DNA of 64,000 nucleotides from Isoetes taiwanensis (lineage: Eukaryota; Streptophyta; Lycopodiopsida; Isoetales; Isoetaceae), in the NCBI GenBank assembly GCA_021234155.1, contig JAJEKV010000026.1, positions 62,001 to 126,000 of the forward strand, written 5' to 3'. The notes beneath the pieces were generated by a model. That model was not told where the DNA came from. It saw only the letters and a program-made list of their open reading frames with translations, and made no database searches. Below are positions 11,039 through 22,480 of the stretch, in pieces (the first letter of the stretch is position 1; each line of letters starts with the position of its first letter). Position numbers and translations under genes: made by a program.

Positions 11039-13140
11039 ATTCTCCTCCATAGATTATTACCTTTAAGTGGTATTCAACATTTGGTATATTATGCCCAACC
11101 AAGTTAGCTACATGTTTTTCAAATAAGTTGGATCGGCTACATGCTATTTGTTAAAGGCAGACGTATGTTTTACATTTCTCAACTCAGGTCGGCCCTACTA
11201 AATCGACTCAAAGATCTTTTCCAATAGGTTGTGTTTGCTTCGTGCAAGTTATTCAAGGCACATTATGTAGGCACAAGCACAAACACATGGCACAAGTTTT
11301 TAATAAGAACTTGTTAACACGTGTACATGTACATAAGATATAAAAAAAAGGTCCAAGGCCCAACTACTCATGTACTAGAACAAAACCTAAACTTTGAAAA
11401 ACTAGGGTTTTGGCACGGAATCCTAAGAGCCTTATACGGTACATCTATCGTCTTGCTTCTACTAAAAGATACCCATTTTCCACTCCTCTTACTATTTTAC
11501 ATAACCGTTTCCTGCACCTTGCTTGGTTCTATGGTGCCTACAAAATTTGTTGAATAATATCACAACTCAGAGCACATCATGCAGCATACCTTTGATCTTA
11601 TGAAACAACATCAAGGACACCGTATTACCAAGATATCCTTGGTCAATATAGGCCAAGATGTGAGACCCCAACAGCAAACCGGAACATGGATCTTTCTTAG
11701 AGCTATCACAATAGCACTGAGTCAGACACCAAACAAAGAAGACAATCTGAAAAAGGGCTGGAAGAATGTTCGAGTACTGACATGTACAGTCCAAAGGTGC
11801 AAATATTTATCAGCACAAGTAGCCTTTGCAACCTTCTTCCATTATCAGGCAATAAACAAGATAAGGGAACCGTCAGTCCGGGCCTCTTGATCTAACATCA
11901 TTGAATATGACCATATTTAGAGGAACTCGACACCAAGGCCAACCTTCTAGAAGGCCCATCAGTCGAGTATCAGGAAGTCCATGATTTTGAGAACGAACCC
12001 AGATTAGCTAAGTAAATGGAGGAAGTACATCGAGACATAGCGCACCTCCCAAGAAAGACAACTCCTCCCTCAGTGGGAATCACATCCTTTACACCAATTG
12101 TTATTGAAGGGGAGGAATACCTTTTTGCAGATGATATCTTACACCTACCATACTGCATTGATTAAGGTCTTCGCATGGATGAACTTCTATCTATGATCAT
12201 TGATACTTATAATGACAACTTCATCAACTATTCCAGGGGAAATAGTCGAAAGGGAGACATATACAACGCATAACATCACAGACAGACAAGCACATGATTT
12301 TATCAAGCACCAGCATCAAGATCTTCAGATAATGAGGAGTTTCAGGCAATTCAAGCAAGATTGTATAAGAATGGGAGCACGTCCAAACCCAAACAAGCCA
12401 TGTCATCATGGGGCCAAACCCTGAGGGGCAGTCATATTAACCTTGATAGCACCATCTCGATGAAGAGGGATCATGACGACCTAATGGCGATAGAAATATG
12501 CAGTCCAGCAACCATGAGGAAAGGGTCAGATTCCGCAGTCGACATGGGAAAAGCTTCACGCTACTATCTTTCTTCGCTTGCTCAAGGTCAAACAGTAGTT
12601 TTCCACAAACAATTTGGCCATAGGGGAGCAGAGGCATTACTTGCTATCATCACTTTTCGACTTCGGGAGTCATTCCAAACTTTGCGAGAACATCGACCAT
12701 GTAATCCTAATTAGGAGATCTATGGCCTTGCATTACCTTCACTTAGCTCGAGGATACCTTCGAGATGCGCCCTTAGCATTAATGGCTACACATATACATG
12801 ACTTGGCATGGAAAAAAGTAGTTCTAGCATTGGAAGGATGCTGGACATGGAACATGCTACGGAATGTCGGCCACGGCCTCAAACTCAAAGACAGTAAGGA
12901 GCACTTCAAACTCAAACGTCGACGTCAGCATTAGATCTGCAATGGATAGATACACCTTAAATTATGTCTTTGAGCTAAGACTTTGAGATCAATTATATAT
13001 CATGAATATAAGTGTTTTCACTAAAATTTCTTCTATGAGTTAAGATAAATAAAAACCGCAACAACACCACAGTAGCCACATTGTATAACAGATATTCGTG
13101 ATCAATGTTTGCAGCTAGAAACTTCACGACACCCTCGCAG
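11039..13140. other. Unassigned region with weak coding-like remnants
   Basis: Several forward frames (11579-11890, 12016-12165, 12361-12714, 12614-12934) look protein-like in composition: 12016-12165 reads MEEVHRDIAHLPRK, and 12614-12934 has ALHYLHLARGYLRDAPLALM. I recognise no domain. They lie upstream of, and on the same strand as, the Ty3/gypsy pol at 13.2 kb, so they may be the decayed 5' part of that element. However, I see no gag or zinc-knuckle motif and no 5' LTR. Treat as unknown. Confidence 0.35.
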
Positions 13141-13259
13141 AACCCCGGTAGTTAAGGTAAGAAAATTGCCTCAATAATGCAGTGCATGTCATAAATGCAT
13201 CATTAGGGATGGGATTGAATATATCCTTAAGCTTGAAGTCATCGACCCAGACCAAAAGA

Positions 13260-14324
13260 ATAAAAAAGAGGATGCAAATCCAAAGCAATTACCTAAGGCA
13301 ATTGCCAAGTTAATTAAAGAGTTCTATGACCTATTTTCGGATGAAATCCAAGAGCTAACTCCCTATAGAGGCATTGAGTGCGAAATCACTCCTGCGCCAA
13401 ATGCAAAACCAAGTAGCAAAGCTCCCTATGGATGAGCACTCTAGAGCTAACTGAGCTCAAGAAGCAACTGCAAGAATTATTAGAGCTTGGGTTCATTAGG
13501 CCGAGTGTATCATGCTTTGGGGCACCCATCCTTTTTGTGAAGAAGAAAGATGGAAGTCTAAGGATGTGCATCCATTATCGTCAGTTTAACAAGCAAACGA
13601 TAAAGAACGAACAAATACGCATTGCCAAGAGCCGATGATTTAATGGAAAAGCTCCAATGAGCAAAATTCTTTTCCAATAATGATCTAAGGTCTGCCTACC
13701 ATCAAATAAGAATCAAGGAGGAGGATATTCATAAGACAACTTTTAAGAATGCGATATGGGCACTATGAGTTCACAGTCATGCCCTTTGATCTATCAAATG
13801 CCCCAGCAAGGTTTATGCACTTAATGAATGAGATATTCAGAGACTTTTTGGACGAGTTTATCATCATATTTTTCGATGACATTCTAATCTATAGTAAGTC
13901 TATGGAAGAACATGTGGAACATCTAAGGAGAGTTTTAGGAAAGCTAAGGCGTCATCGCTTATATGCTAAACTCTCAAAGTGTCACTTCGCAGCAAGTAGA
14001 GTGGAATACTTTGGGCATGTGGTCACACCGGAGGCAATCTCCACTACTCCAACAAAAATTGGAGCCATAGTAGATTGGCCAGCACCAAAGAATATCTCCA
14101 AGATGAGAAGCTTTCTTGGCTTAGCAGGCTACTACAGAAAATTTGTAAAGGATTTCGCTAAGTGGACATCCCCTTTGTCAGACCTCACTAAAAATAAGAA
14201 AGTAAAGGATTGGGTAGCACATTGGCTAGAGAATCTTCAAGCTCCATGCAAAAAGCTCAAGGAAGCCTTGACAACAGTTCCAGTGCTCACCCTACCAGAT
14301 CCAAGTAGGAACCGATGCAAGTAA
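13260..14324 (+). pseudogene. Ty3/gypsy reverse transcriptase (frameshifted)
   Basis: The N-terminal piece (to 13638) carries the conserved [21 protein letters not shown] region, [18 protein letters not shown] and [11 protein letters not shown]. After frame breaks at about 13630-13745, the frame 13749-14324 continues with [11 protein letters not shown], the catalytic FFDDILIYS (both Asp present), VEYFGHVV and [19 protein letters not shown]. Stops and shifts between the halves make it non-functional, but the active-site residues are conserved. It is closely related in wording to the reverse-strand element at 18.8-20.1 kb. Confidence 0.9.
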
Positions 14325-15530
14325 CCTAGCAACAGGGGGAGTCCTCATGCAAGAAGGAAGAGTAGTAGCCTACGACTCTAAGAAGATGAATGATGTCGAA
14401 CAACGTTATGATCAGAAACTTCAGTCATCATAAGATCCCTTCGTACTTGGCGCCACTATTCGCTTGGTAGAAAACTGCAGTCAAACACCGACCACCAAAG
14501 CCTCCAATACATTTTCACTCAACCACTCCACAATTTGAGGCAAAGACGCGGGATGGAATTCCTCGAAGAATATGACTTCGAGATAGTCTATAAGCCAGGT
14601 AAATTAAATGTGGTTTACTGACACACTCTCTTGAACACCATTGGAGACTCGAGTGCATTGCAATGCCATCTCCACCTTGTCCATTGAGTTCGGCAAAACG
14701 ATTGAGGAAGTTTTACCCTCAAGCAAAGAATTCAAAGAAGTATGGGCTAGCCTTCGCAAGGAAGCAAGGACAGATAAAGAACGGAAAGCCTATAAAAGAT
14801 ATAAAAGGGAAGGCAATCTTTTATATCATAAGGATAAGGAAATTAATTCTCCATATTACTCATAATAGCTCAATAGCGGGCCACGCAGGATTCACAAAAA
14901 GTTACTTTAGGATAAGAAGTAGTTACTTTTGGCCTGGCATGAAAAAAGACATCGCCAACTACATTAGACAGTGTCAGTTATGTCAGCAAACAAAAGCAGA
15001 GAAACTCTGAATCCCAGAAACCCTAGAACCTTTGGAGGTTCCAAATGCCAAATGGGAGGTTGTAAGCATGGACTTTATAACTAGGCTCCCAAAAACAACA
15101 AGGGGCCATGACACCTTAATGGTAGTGGTCGACAAACTATCAAAGGTGACGCACTTTTTGCCATGTCGAACCACAGATACAGCTTTAGACATTGCCTTGC
15201 TTTTCGTAAAGGAAATATTCAGATTGCATGGGATGGGAAGGAAAATCATCTCCAATAGAGACCCGAGTTTTTAAGTGCCTTTTGGAAGAACTTCTTTAAC
15301 ACGATTTAGACAAAATTATCCATGAGTACAGTATATCACCCCCAAACAGGCAGACAGACTGAACGTACAAATCGGATAATAGAAGACATGTTGAGAAACT
15401 ATGTATGGAATAAGCAATCAAAGTGGGAGAACTGTATTTACTTGGTTGAGTTTGCATACAATAGTCCCAAGCAAGAATGATCACAAATGTCCCCCTTCAT
15501 GATAAACTATAGCTATCAATGCCTAACACC
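14310..15530 (+). pseudogene. Ty3/gypsy RNase H and integrase remnants
   Basis: RNase H starts at about 14310 ([18 protein letters not shown]) and breaks repeatedly. Integrase follows. The zinc-binding stretch at about 14860-15008 has GHAGFTKSYF, YFWPGM and CQLCQQTKAE. The core is at 15032-15274, with MDFITRLPKTTRGHDTLMVV (first Asp) and SNRDPSF (second Asp). Past another stop come YHPQTGRQTERTNRI and EDMLRNYV at about 15340-15400. Integrase inserts element cDNA into chromosomes. At least five in-frame stops are visible. Confidence 0.85.
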
Positions 15531-15828
15531 AGACACTTGACACAACCCAGTGTCTAAAGTAGAAGTTCCTCAACAAATGTGTCTGATAACAATTAGTCGA
15601 AGAAGTTCGGGGCTATCTCTTGGCAGCACAAAACAGAAAGGGAATTTCAAGTAGGGACAAAGTTTGGCTCAAAATAAAAGTCAAACAAGCTAAGCTCCAC
15701 ATCGACATTTGTAAGAAGCTTGCTCCAAGGTGGGTGGGACCATTTAAAATTATTCAAATAATAGGTAACCAGTCCTATAAGTTGGACCTCCCCGCACACT
15801 TGAAATTCATAAAGTCTTCCATGTAAGC

Positions 15829-16026
15829 TTGCTGAAAAAGCATACTCCCAACCCAGAAGAGATATTGGAGACACCAACTTTGTTAGAAATGACCGAAGAA
15901 CAACTTGAGATTGTTCTGGAAGTTCTTCTTGATAGAGCATATAAGAAAACAAGAAGATCTCAATTTCTCCAATATCTAGTCAAGTGGACACACTTGCGCT
16001 CGGAAAGATGCGATATGGGTACTTAA
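15829..16026 (+). pseudogene. Chromodomain-like C-terminus of Ty3/gypsy integrase
   Basis: The frame reads VLLDRAYKKTRRSQFLQYLV followed by KW, matching the chromodomain pattern (hydrophobic-L-D-R, then F-Y-L-V-K-W) at the end of chromovirus integrases. In that group it guides insertion towards particular chromatin. The final aromatic-cage strand is degraded, where one expects an ATWE-like ending. It directly follows the conserved FHVSLLKKH-type stretch of integrase, visible in another frame at 15800-15840. Confidence 0.7.
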
Positions 16027-16029
16027 ATC

Positions 16030-16798
16030 TGATCTTGAAAAGCAATACCCACAGTTTATGGAGCAATGCAAAGGCCAACTTGCCACTGACATCGTCGACA
16101 ATGATTCGGGAAGATGAGTGCGTACACTTAATAGAGATTTGGCTAAGACGGATCAAAGAATGCATGCAATATCACCTTTGGATAGCCAAGATGTATATAG
16201 GTTACAATGCATGAGAGCACAACGATGATGGGATCATCCTTAATGTTCCCTATGCAATGATATCATGCCTATAGGTTAAGTAGGCATGCAGGGATCATGG
16301 ATAGGTGCATGATAGGGAACCACCTAGCGTCTATGGCTATTATGGAGGATCACCTCCTATGCCAGGGCTGACAAAAGTTGTAGGCATTAGATATGTAGGC
16401 ATAATAGGCATGTCACATGAATGTAGTATAATGTAATGTAAATTAAATAGGGGGTGGACCCTTAAAACCACAAATTACTAATTAAACTAACGTGATATGC
16501 TCCTGTTGGCCAATAGAGGAAAAGGACCGTAAAAAGGGAGTGCATCATGACAAGAATATGAGCTTATAACATTTTGCCTTAGTGATAGAACTCATGAGGA
16601 TGTTTCAAGTTATCATAATGTAAAAATTGCTGAAACTATATAAATTGTATAAGAAGGTGAAAATAGCTTCGCACTCATATTTATATCATTAACATCGGAA
16701 GTTATGGTTGTGATAAATTCCAAGTGTCAATGTGAATATTCTTCTTTTATATTGTGCAGGTTCGTTTCACCTTATGTAATGCTGAGGACAACATTATC
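16030..16798. other. 3' untranslated part of the gypsy element
   Basis: No coding signal is seen between the chromodomain-like end and the purine tract. Positions 16240-16420 repeat GGCAT/TAGGCAT phrases. This is most likely element UTR. Confidence 0.5.
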
Positions 16799-16812
16799 CT
16801 AAGGGGGGGAGA
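16799..16812 (+). other. Polypurine tract of the forward gypsy element
   Basis: An uninterrupted purine stretch (AAGGGGGGGAGAA) lies immediately before the LTR start TGTGATGTTCCC. Confidence 0.75.
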
Positions 16813-16813
16813 A

Positions 16814-18020
16814 TGTGATGTTCCCCTAAAATATACGATATTAATACGTGTATTTTATGGCCACATCACCATACAACTCTACATAAGTAGACTTGTATAC
16901 ACTTAATGTGGGGGAGATGACTAAGTTATCTACATAACTTAGCCAACCTAAGGTAAGAATCCATTTCCACATGGCCTCACCTTATAGGCGAACTGCCACA
17001 TAGATGCACCTATGGAAGCCAAGTGGCATTCATGTGAACCCTAACATATAAAAAGGCTAAACCCTAAACCCTAGCCACTTTTGGCTCCACCAACCTCAGG
17101 CCCACCAGTTCACGCTCACATCTTCGATCCGAGGATCGTCTTCGATAGCCTAGGTTGCAATAGCCGTCTGGGAGCGCAAGTGCAGCAGAAGAGGATCATT
17201 GACTCGAGTCACCTGCTAGAGACAGATCTGAACATGAACCCTAATCAATGAACCCTAACTGTAAGTTAGATGTATGTAATTAGGATTAGTTGTTATTCTC
17301 ATATGATGTCGGTTGATCTCATGTTGCACCTCTTGTGTATTGGGAAATGGGGTAGAGACCTAGTAGCCACTAGTAGATGATGCTCCTAGTTTAGACCCAT
17401 TAGTTCCCATTATTATGCGGCCAGTGCATAGAGCCCACTTGGCTACAGAGGCTATGGAGTGACTGAGCATCACACAATGTGGTTAGTGGCAAAGTGGAGG
17501 GAGGACCCTGCTGAGCGCAGCTACTAGGTTCCCATAGCGGGCTAGGCTCATAGTCGGTCACTTCGTGTGGGCCGGGTATGGGTCCGACACTTCCTGGGTC
17601 AATGGTGTCGCCCTGACTCTCAAGAGTTGCAAGTGTCGGCTTGGCTCTTGTTTTGGGGATTTTAGTCGGGTACGGACGTGTGTCGCCACGATCCTCCATC
17701 TGCCCAATGGAGCCACTGCACTTCCGGAGGTGGAGATGCAACCCTTCCTACCTCATCGGATTCGGGAGATGCAACTTCGAATAGTCTTGTTGGGTGATAC
17801 CATGGGATTATGTCTCCAGCAGGTTACAGTCATGACAGAGCCTGATTTAGCCTATCTGCAAAGTATGCACAGGAGGGGTAGATGGAATGGCCAACCCTAG
17901 CCATTGTCTATTGCCAGCCCAAATCATTGCCATAACTCGGTCTGTTCTATCTGGAGGCCCCCAGCCGTCAGTCGACTCCCCCTTGAGTCTGAGCCCTGGG
18001 TAGGAGCCTCTATTTGAAGT
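16814..18020 (+). repeat. 3' LTR of the forward gypsy element (end uncertain, possibly to about 18175)
   Basis: It begins TGTGATGTTCCC right after the purine tract. The stretch 17400-18020 is clearly homologous, in opposite orientation, to 36060-36690. Conceptual translation of both gives matching strings (DPGSVGPIPGPHEVT against DPGSVSPIRGPHSVT). Both copies run about 1.2 kb from a TGTGA(T/C)G start. The LTR end was not pinned; homology to the second copy fades near 18020. The open frames within it are shadows, not genes. Confidence 0.65.
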
Positions 18021-18206
18021 ATTTGATGCATTTGTTGTATTGTTGTATACGATGACATGGATGGATGGATTATCACTACCCTTTGAGGTAGTTTGTTGTT
18101 ATTGTTGCTAGTGCTTATGTTGTATATTTTGCTTCCGCTGATATAGGGGCCCCTAGAGGACGGGACAGAATAACACCTCTGTGTCCTCTACTCGATAGTC
18201 TGGCCT

Positions 18207-18790
18207 TCAGACATGAGTTAGACAGAGGGACCATACGACGGGTGGTCGTTGGATGGGGAAGGTCCTTCGATGTATACAACGGGCTGCCGTATATAGCGCA
18301 AGGAGCGTCACACTGGAGAGAGTGGAAATAGCATTACAATGCGTTCGGGTGACCAACGGATGCCTGGGAAGCATGTCAACAACCACATTATGCTTGCCCG
18401 GCTTATAGACTATTTCAGAATTATATTCTTCCAGAAACTCCATCCGTCGTTGCTGCCTAAGATTGAGGTCGGGTTGCGTAAAAATGTATTGGAGACCTTG
18501 GTGATCTGTATCCAACTGGAATCGTTTTCCAAGTAAGTAATGCCTCCAAATATACAAGGCATGCACGACGGCAAACAATCCTTGGTCATGCGTGGGGTAA
18601 CGCTATTTTGCATCATTCATCTTTCTAGAATCATAGGCAATTATCGTACCTTCTTGCATCAATACTCCACCTGTAGCAATCTTAATGGAATCTGTGGCAA
18701 TCCACTTATCCTTCTGAGGATACGGCAAGATAAGAATTAGAGTGGTTGTCGAGGCATCCTTTAATGACTGAAAGCCAGCCTGGATCTTGT
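18207..18790 (-). pseudogene. Ty3/gypsy RNase H (3' end of reverse element)
   Basis: The open part (18578-18207, 123 codons) has FAVVHALYIWRHYLLGKRFQ, DTDHQGLQYIFTQPDLNLRQ and RRMEFLEEYNSEIVYKPGKH, which are the standard second half of Ty3/gypsy RNase H. The first half (AYDSRKMNDA and similar) is readable upstream in other frames, at about 18600-18790. The Asp of DMLPRH (normally DALSR) is retained. The element ends soon after. Confidence 0.85.
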
Positions 18791-18794
18791 CCTT

Positions 18795-20063
18795 CTAGTG
18801 CGCCATCCAATCCCTAATCTTCTCATGTTTTGTAAGATCCGTAAGACGTGCGACAAACTTGGCAAAGTTCTTAACAAACTTGCAGTAATATCGCACCAAC
18901 TCTAGAAAGCTGCGGACTTCGGACATGTTTGTTGGGATCCGCCAATCCTTTACTGCTTCTATCTTGGCTGGATCTGTGACTATTCCCTCTGCAAAAATAA
19001 TATGTTCCAAGTAGTCAACCTTGATGGTTGCAAATCTACACTTGGAGAACTTAGCATAAAGTTGATGGCGTCTCAATTTCTGCAAGGCCAACCGAAGATG
19101 ACGCTCAAGGTCCTCTAAGGTTTTGCTGTAGATGAGGATATCATTGAAGACAATGATGATAAGGTCATCAAAATATTCGCAAAAAACATCACTCATCAAC
19201 CTCATGAATGTAACAGGAGCGTTAATTAGCCCAACTGGCATAACCGTGAACTCGTAGTGCCCATAGTGTGTCCGAAAAGTGGATTTATGGATGTCATCCA
19301 CTTTAATTCTTATCTGATGATATCCTGAACGAATATCAATCTTTGTGAAATACTTAGCTCCTTGCAATTGATCCATCAAATCATCGGCACGCGGTAGAGC
19401 ATATCGATTCTTAATTGTGTGCTTATTCAGTTGCCTATAATCAATGCACATCCTTAAGGTACCATTCTTTTTCTTCACAAACAAAATGGGGACATCAAAG
19501 GACGAAACACTTGGTCGGATGAACCGCAACTTGAGGAGCTCTTGCAATTGCTTCTTAAGCTCCGTCAATTCGGGTGAATTCATTCTGTATAGAGCTTTAT
19601 TGGTAGGTTTAGTACCTGGTTCTAAGGTAATTTCACATTCCACGACTCGGAAAGGTGGCAAGCTATGAATCTCATCTGGAAAGAGGTCGTAGTATTCTCG
19701 AAGAACAGTTGCCATTGCCGTGGGCAAGCTGTCAATATCTTCGTCCTGTTTAGACTTGGCCTCTACTGATGAAAGCCTAACAATACAAGCAACTTGATAC
19801 TTCTTGATGGCTTTATCCAGTTGCCGCAATGAAATACAATGCATAATTGGAATAACTGTTTTACCTGCTATGGTTACTCGAGCTCCATTAGCTGCATTAA
19901 AAGTGACTTCTTGCTTCTCACAGTCAGTGTTTGCTTTTGTAGCAGCCAAGAATTCCATACCCACAATAAGGTCATGGCGACCAATATTCATAATCTCGGT
20001 CCCTAAAGCAACAGGTGCTCCTGGCAACTGAATGTTCAAGTTGATTGACCTTGGGTATGGCAT
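18795..20063 (-). CDS. Ty3/gypsy protease end plus reverse transcriptase, catalytic Asp replaced
   Basis: The open frame of 422 codons holds the end of the aspartic protease (HDLIVGMEFLAATKANTDC) and a full [82 protein letters not shown] and EVRSFLELVRYYCKFVKNFA. The catalytic box reads VFNDILIYS where the family has F-x-D-D, so the first Asp of the pair is Asn. This should abolish polymerase activity even though the frame is open. A frameshift near 20063 separates it from the protease active site. Confidence 0.88.
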   Translation of the reverse strand: MPYPRSINLNIQLPGAPVALGTEIMNIGRHDLIVGMEFLAATKANTDCEKQEVTFNAANGARVTIAGKTVIPIMHCISLRQLDKAIKKYQVACIVRLSSVEAKSKQDEDIDSLPTAMATVLREYYDLFPDEIHSLPPFRVVECEITLEPGTKPTNKALYRMNSPELTELKKQLQELLKLRFIRPSVSSFDVPILFVKKKNGTLRMCIDYRQLNKHTIKNRYALPRADDLMDQLQGAKYFTKIDIRSGYHQIRIKVDDIHKSTFRTHYGHYEFTVMPVGLINAPVTFMRLMSDVFCEYFDDLIIIVFNDILIYSKTLEDLERHLRLALQKLRRHQLYAKFSKCRFATIKVDYLEHIIFAEGIVTDPAKIEAVKDWRIPTNMSEVRSFLELVRYYCKFVKNFAKFVARLTDLTKHEKIRDWMAH

Positions 20064-20175
20064 ACGGCCCCACTAGCCAACGTGACTGGACGTGGCCTTG
20101 ACTTCAAAGGAGTAAGTTGTAAAGCTTCTGCCATTATAGGGGAAGCAAAATTGTGAGTACTACCCGTGTCCATAA
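20063..20175 (-). pseudogene. Retrotransposon aspartic protease active-site region
   Basis: The reverse strand reads MDTGSTHNFASPIMAEALQL, with the D-T-G-S active-site motif of retropepsins, then TPLKSRPRPVTLASGA. It is out of frame with the RT ORF by one shift near 20063. The family cleaves the gag-pol polyprotein. Confidence 0.8.
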
Positions 20176-20727
20176 GAATGATAAAGGGTTTACGTTCTAC
20201 TTGGCCAACTGGGGATATGACAGAAGGTTGACTATTTGCTTGACCTGTTTCAATAGCAGCATAAATGTGAGACTCACCTTATATATAGTCTGGTGCCTCG
20301 TCATCAGCAACATCTCCAGTTCAGATGGACCCATGGCATCATGCCAATCCACTTCGACAAGAGCAGCTTGAGTAGCCTGCATCACATAGGGGCACTCCTG
20401 CATACGGTGTCCAGTCGGAAACATCGAAAATAGGCCTTGTCCTTCCGTAACTGCTCGCGATCTTTCTTCGGAATGGATTGCAAAATGTCTCGGACAGATC
20501 CTGTGGTATTAGAGGACTTATCTGGGCACAGTAAAGAAGACTTTCTTATCTTTCTTCTGATACCCAGCCGACAAGGGAGATCCTAGATTAGGTGAGCGTC
20601 CCCGATATAGTGTATAGCCCCTGTTCTGACCAAAGGTAGAAGGACGTGGTGGCTGATACTTAGGGTTGTCCTCCTCCAAATTAAGAGCCTTAGCTTTAGC
20701 TTTTGCTACTATTTTGGGGTCTATGGC

Positions 20728-21570
20728 TCAGACCATTTTCCTGAGGGCAGGGAATAACCCCTCAATATACCCCTCAATGGCCCTGTGTTCATTTATCCCA
20801 GGAACATACAATCGCAAATGCATAAGTTCATCTGTATATGCCTGGACTGTGATATACCTTTGTTCTAGACGGTAAAAAGTTTGAATTTGTTGGCAGGGAT
20901 GAGCTCTAGGGACATGGTGAGATTTGAAAGCTTTGGCAAAAACCTTATGTTTGCACATGCCTTGAGTCAGTCCATGAGAACGGGCATATCCCTTCCACCA
21001 AATACGGGATAACCCTGTGAGGTTAGTGGTGGCAACCTTGCCGATATCCTTCTCTGTCATTCCATAGGACTTGTCGAATTCGTGCATCTCATATAACTGG
21101 GATTCGACATCCACACCCAACCTGGTCTTACCCGAGAACTGAGCCAATTTATGGTTCTTCCAAATGCTGGTAATGGCAGAGTCTATGGTTTTCTGATAGT
21201 CCTTCTTCTTGAACTTTGCATGATCATCTGCTGACTCAGAGGATTCCGATGACTCGGACGATTCAGGACTGGCATCAGATGATGAACTGCTCCATGTACG
21301 TTTTGAGTGGGTGGATATAGCTGGAGCAGGTACTGCTGCAGGCGGTGGTGGCTGCTGATTTGCTATAGCGGGAAACTAAGGGCCATATTCATGCAGTGCT
21401 GGTGGTGGATTATTATGAAGTGCATAATCTTGGAGCCCAATAAACTGATGCTTCATAAGTATGAGCTCCTGCTCTGGAGTGAGACGACCAGGTTGCACGG
21501 GTGTCGCACATGGAGAAGGACGTGCATTGTCTAAAATATAGATAAGATCGAGATAAGCACAACATTTCAA
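20728..21570 (-). pseudogene. Ty3/gypsy gag (Retrotrans_gag domain)
   Basis: The core frame (21147-20728) contains TNLTGLSRIWWKGYARSHG, FAKAFKSHHVPRAHP, FYRLEQRYITVQAYTDELM and INEHRAIEGYIEGLFPALRK, the usual arrangement of a plant Retrotrans_gag capsid domain. Upstream in the same element (21570-21150) are a Pro/Ala-rich stretch, a Ser/Glu/Asp-rich run (about 21230-21290) and a Lys patch. The CCHC knuckle downstream has lost its first Cys and is frameshifted (about 20380-20440). Gag packages the RNA in virus-like particles. Confidence 0.82.
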
Positions 21571-21790
21571 ACATTGTTATAATAACACCATTAAGAAAGA
21601 AAATGCTTGCTACTAGCATAGAAATTAATGTTCCATTTAACACAGTGCTCGAATGGACAAACAGAATGTGAAATTTTATTTATACAAGATGTTTATACAT
21701 AATTATAGTCAATTGGAGATGTGATTGGATTCGATATCGAATGAAGGGTACTATCCCTCACTAACCACACAGATTATACTTGTGCCAAGC

Positions 21791-22021
21791 CTAGAGGATG
21801 ATACCCTGATACTCCATGGTCGGGCTTACGACCAAGAGATTGAACAAATTGTTCATTGCTCGATATAGTTCCCAAAGGTGATCATCCATATCGAAGAGTG
21901 TTTCCTCGTATGTGTTATCCCAATAGGACCAACTCCATCTCATCGTACGTCCTAAGTCGTGGATGGCTTTATCCCGAAGAAGCGTAACAAGTTCCCACCC
22001 CTTAGCGGTGTAACGTGGCAT
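21791..22021 (-). pseudogene. Unknown ORF between the H3-fold frame and gag
   Basis: Open frame of 76 codons: GWELVTLLRDKAIHDLGRT, WSYWDNTYEETLFDMDDHLW and ELYRAMNNLFNLLVV. The composition is protein-like (acidic/aromatic, helical), but I recognise no family. It lies about 220 bp upstream of gag on the same strand, and about 130 bp downstream of the C-terminal part of the H3-fold frame, so it may be the end of the same protein. Confidence 0.4.
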
Positions 22022-22150
22022 AGTTGTCGGAGATATCGTCCAGCAGGAGATATTCTTGCTCTAGATGTTAAATAATCGGAGGGCATCCAAGCTAGTAGGT
22101 CGTGCCCTTTGATCTCGGTGTAGAGGCATCTGCTTTGCTAACTGTCTCCA

Positions 22151-22480
22151 TCAGACATCCTCTCGGATGTACTCGTCATCCTTGTCGTTGGAGAGAGCTG
22201 GCGCTTTGCCCTTCTCTAATGGCAAAGTCTCATCTTCCACATACTGGTCTATGAGTATGGCTAGAGCAAAGTTCATTTCAAAGACTTGTTGGCCTTCATG
22301 CATCAGGACGGGTGGATTCTTGCCCCATCTAAGCTTTCCCGTGAGAATATTAGAAGCATGGGAGTCGCCTCCCAACATCTCTCTCACAATGGCCCTCTCT
22401 AAATAAAGATGGGGTGGATCCCCTATGGTGACACAGAGGGGTACCATTTCCTGAGTATAGAACTCAAGGAAAGCTGCATA
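22151..22480 (-). pseudogene. C-terminal extension of the H3-fold reading frame
   Basis: After the histone fold ends (about 22499), one base shift leads into a frame reading [20 protein letters not shown], then ERAIVREMLGGDSHAS, KNPPVLMHEGQQVFEMNFAL and an acidic/Lys tail (LPLEKGKAPALSNDKDDEYI). I recognise no domain. Continuity of coding character across the histone fold argues that H3 was part of a longer protein, not a stand-alone inserted histone gene. The single base shift is taken as decay, not splicing, because no intron signals are seen. Confidence 0.45.

Larger units (their letters stand above)
13144..18020 (+). mobile_element. Ty3/gypsy chromovirus-type element, decayed, with 3' LTR
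   Basis: The forward pol order is RT (13260-14324), RNase H (about 14310-14640), integrase with HHCC zinc finger and catalytic core (about 14840-15530), and a C-terminal chromodomain-like end (15829-16026). A polypurine tract (16799-16812) and an LTR follow. The RT-RH-IN order identifies Ty3/gypsy, and the chromodomain-like tail points to the chromovirus branch. There are multiple stops and frameshifts in every domain. No gag, protease or 5' LTR could be identified. Confidence 0.88.
18207..21570 (-). mobile_element. Ty3/gypsy element, reverse strand: gag-protease-RT-RNase H, truncated before integrase
   Basis: In reading order on the reverse strand: gag (21570-20728), degraded zinc knuckle (about 20420-20380), aspartic protease DTGS (about 20157-20168), RT (20063-18795) and RNase H (18790-18207). 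Integrase and a 3' LTR are absent: the sequence stops in the tether just after RNase H, next to the end of the forward gypsy LTR. RT wording is close to the forward element at 13.2 kb, so the two are related families of the same clade. Directly upstream on the same strand lies the H3-fold reading frame (21791-27168). Confidence 0.88.
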
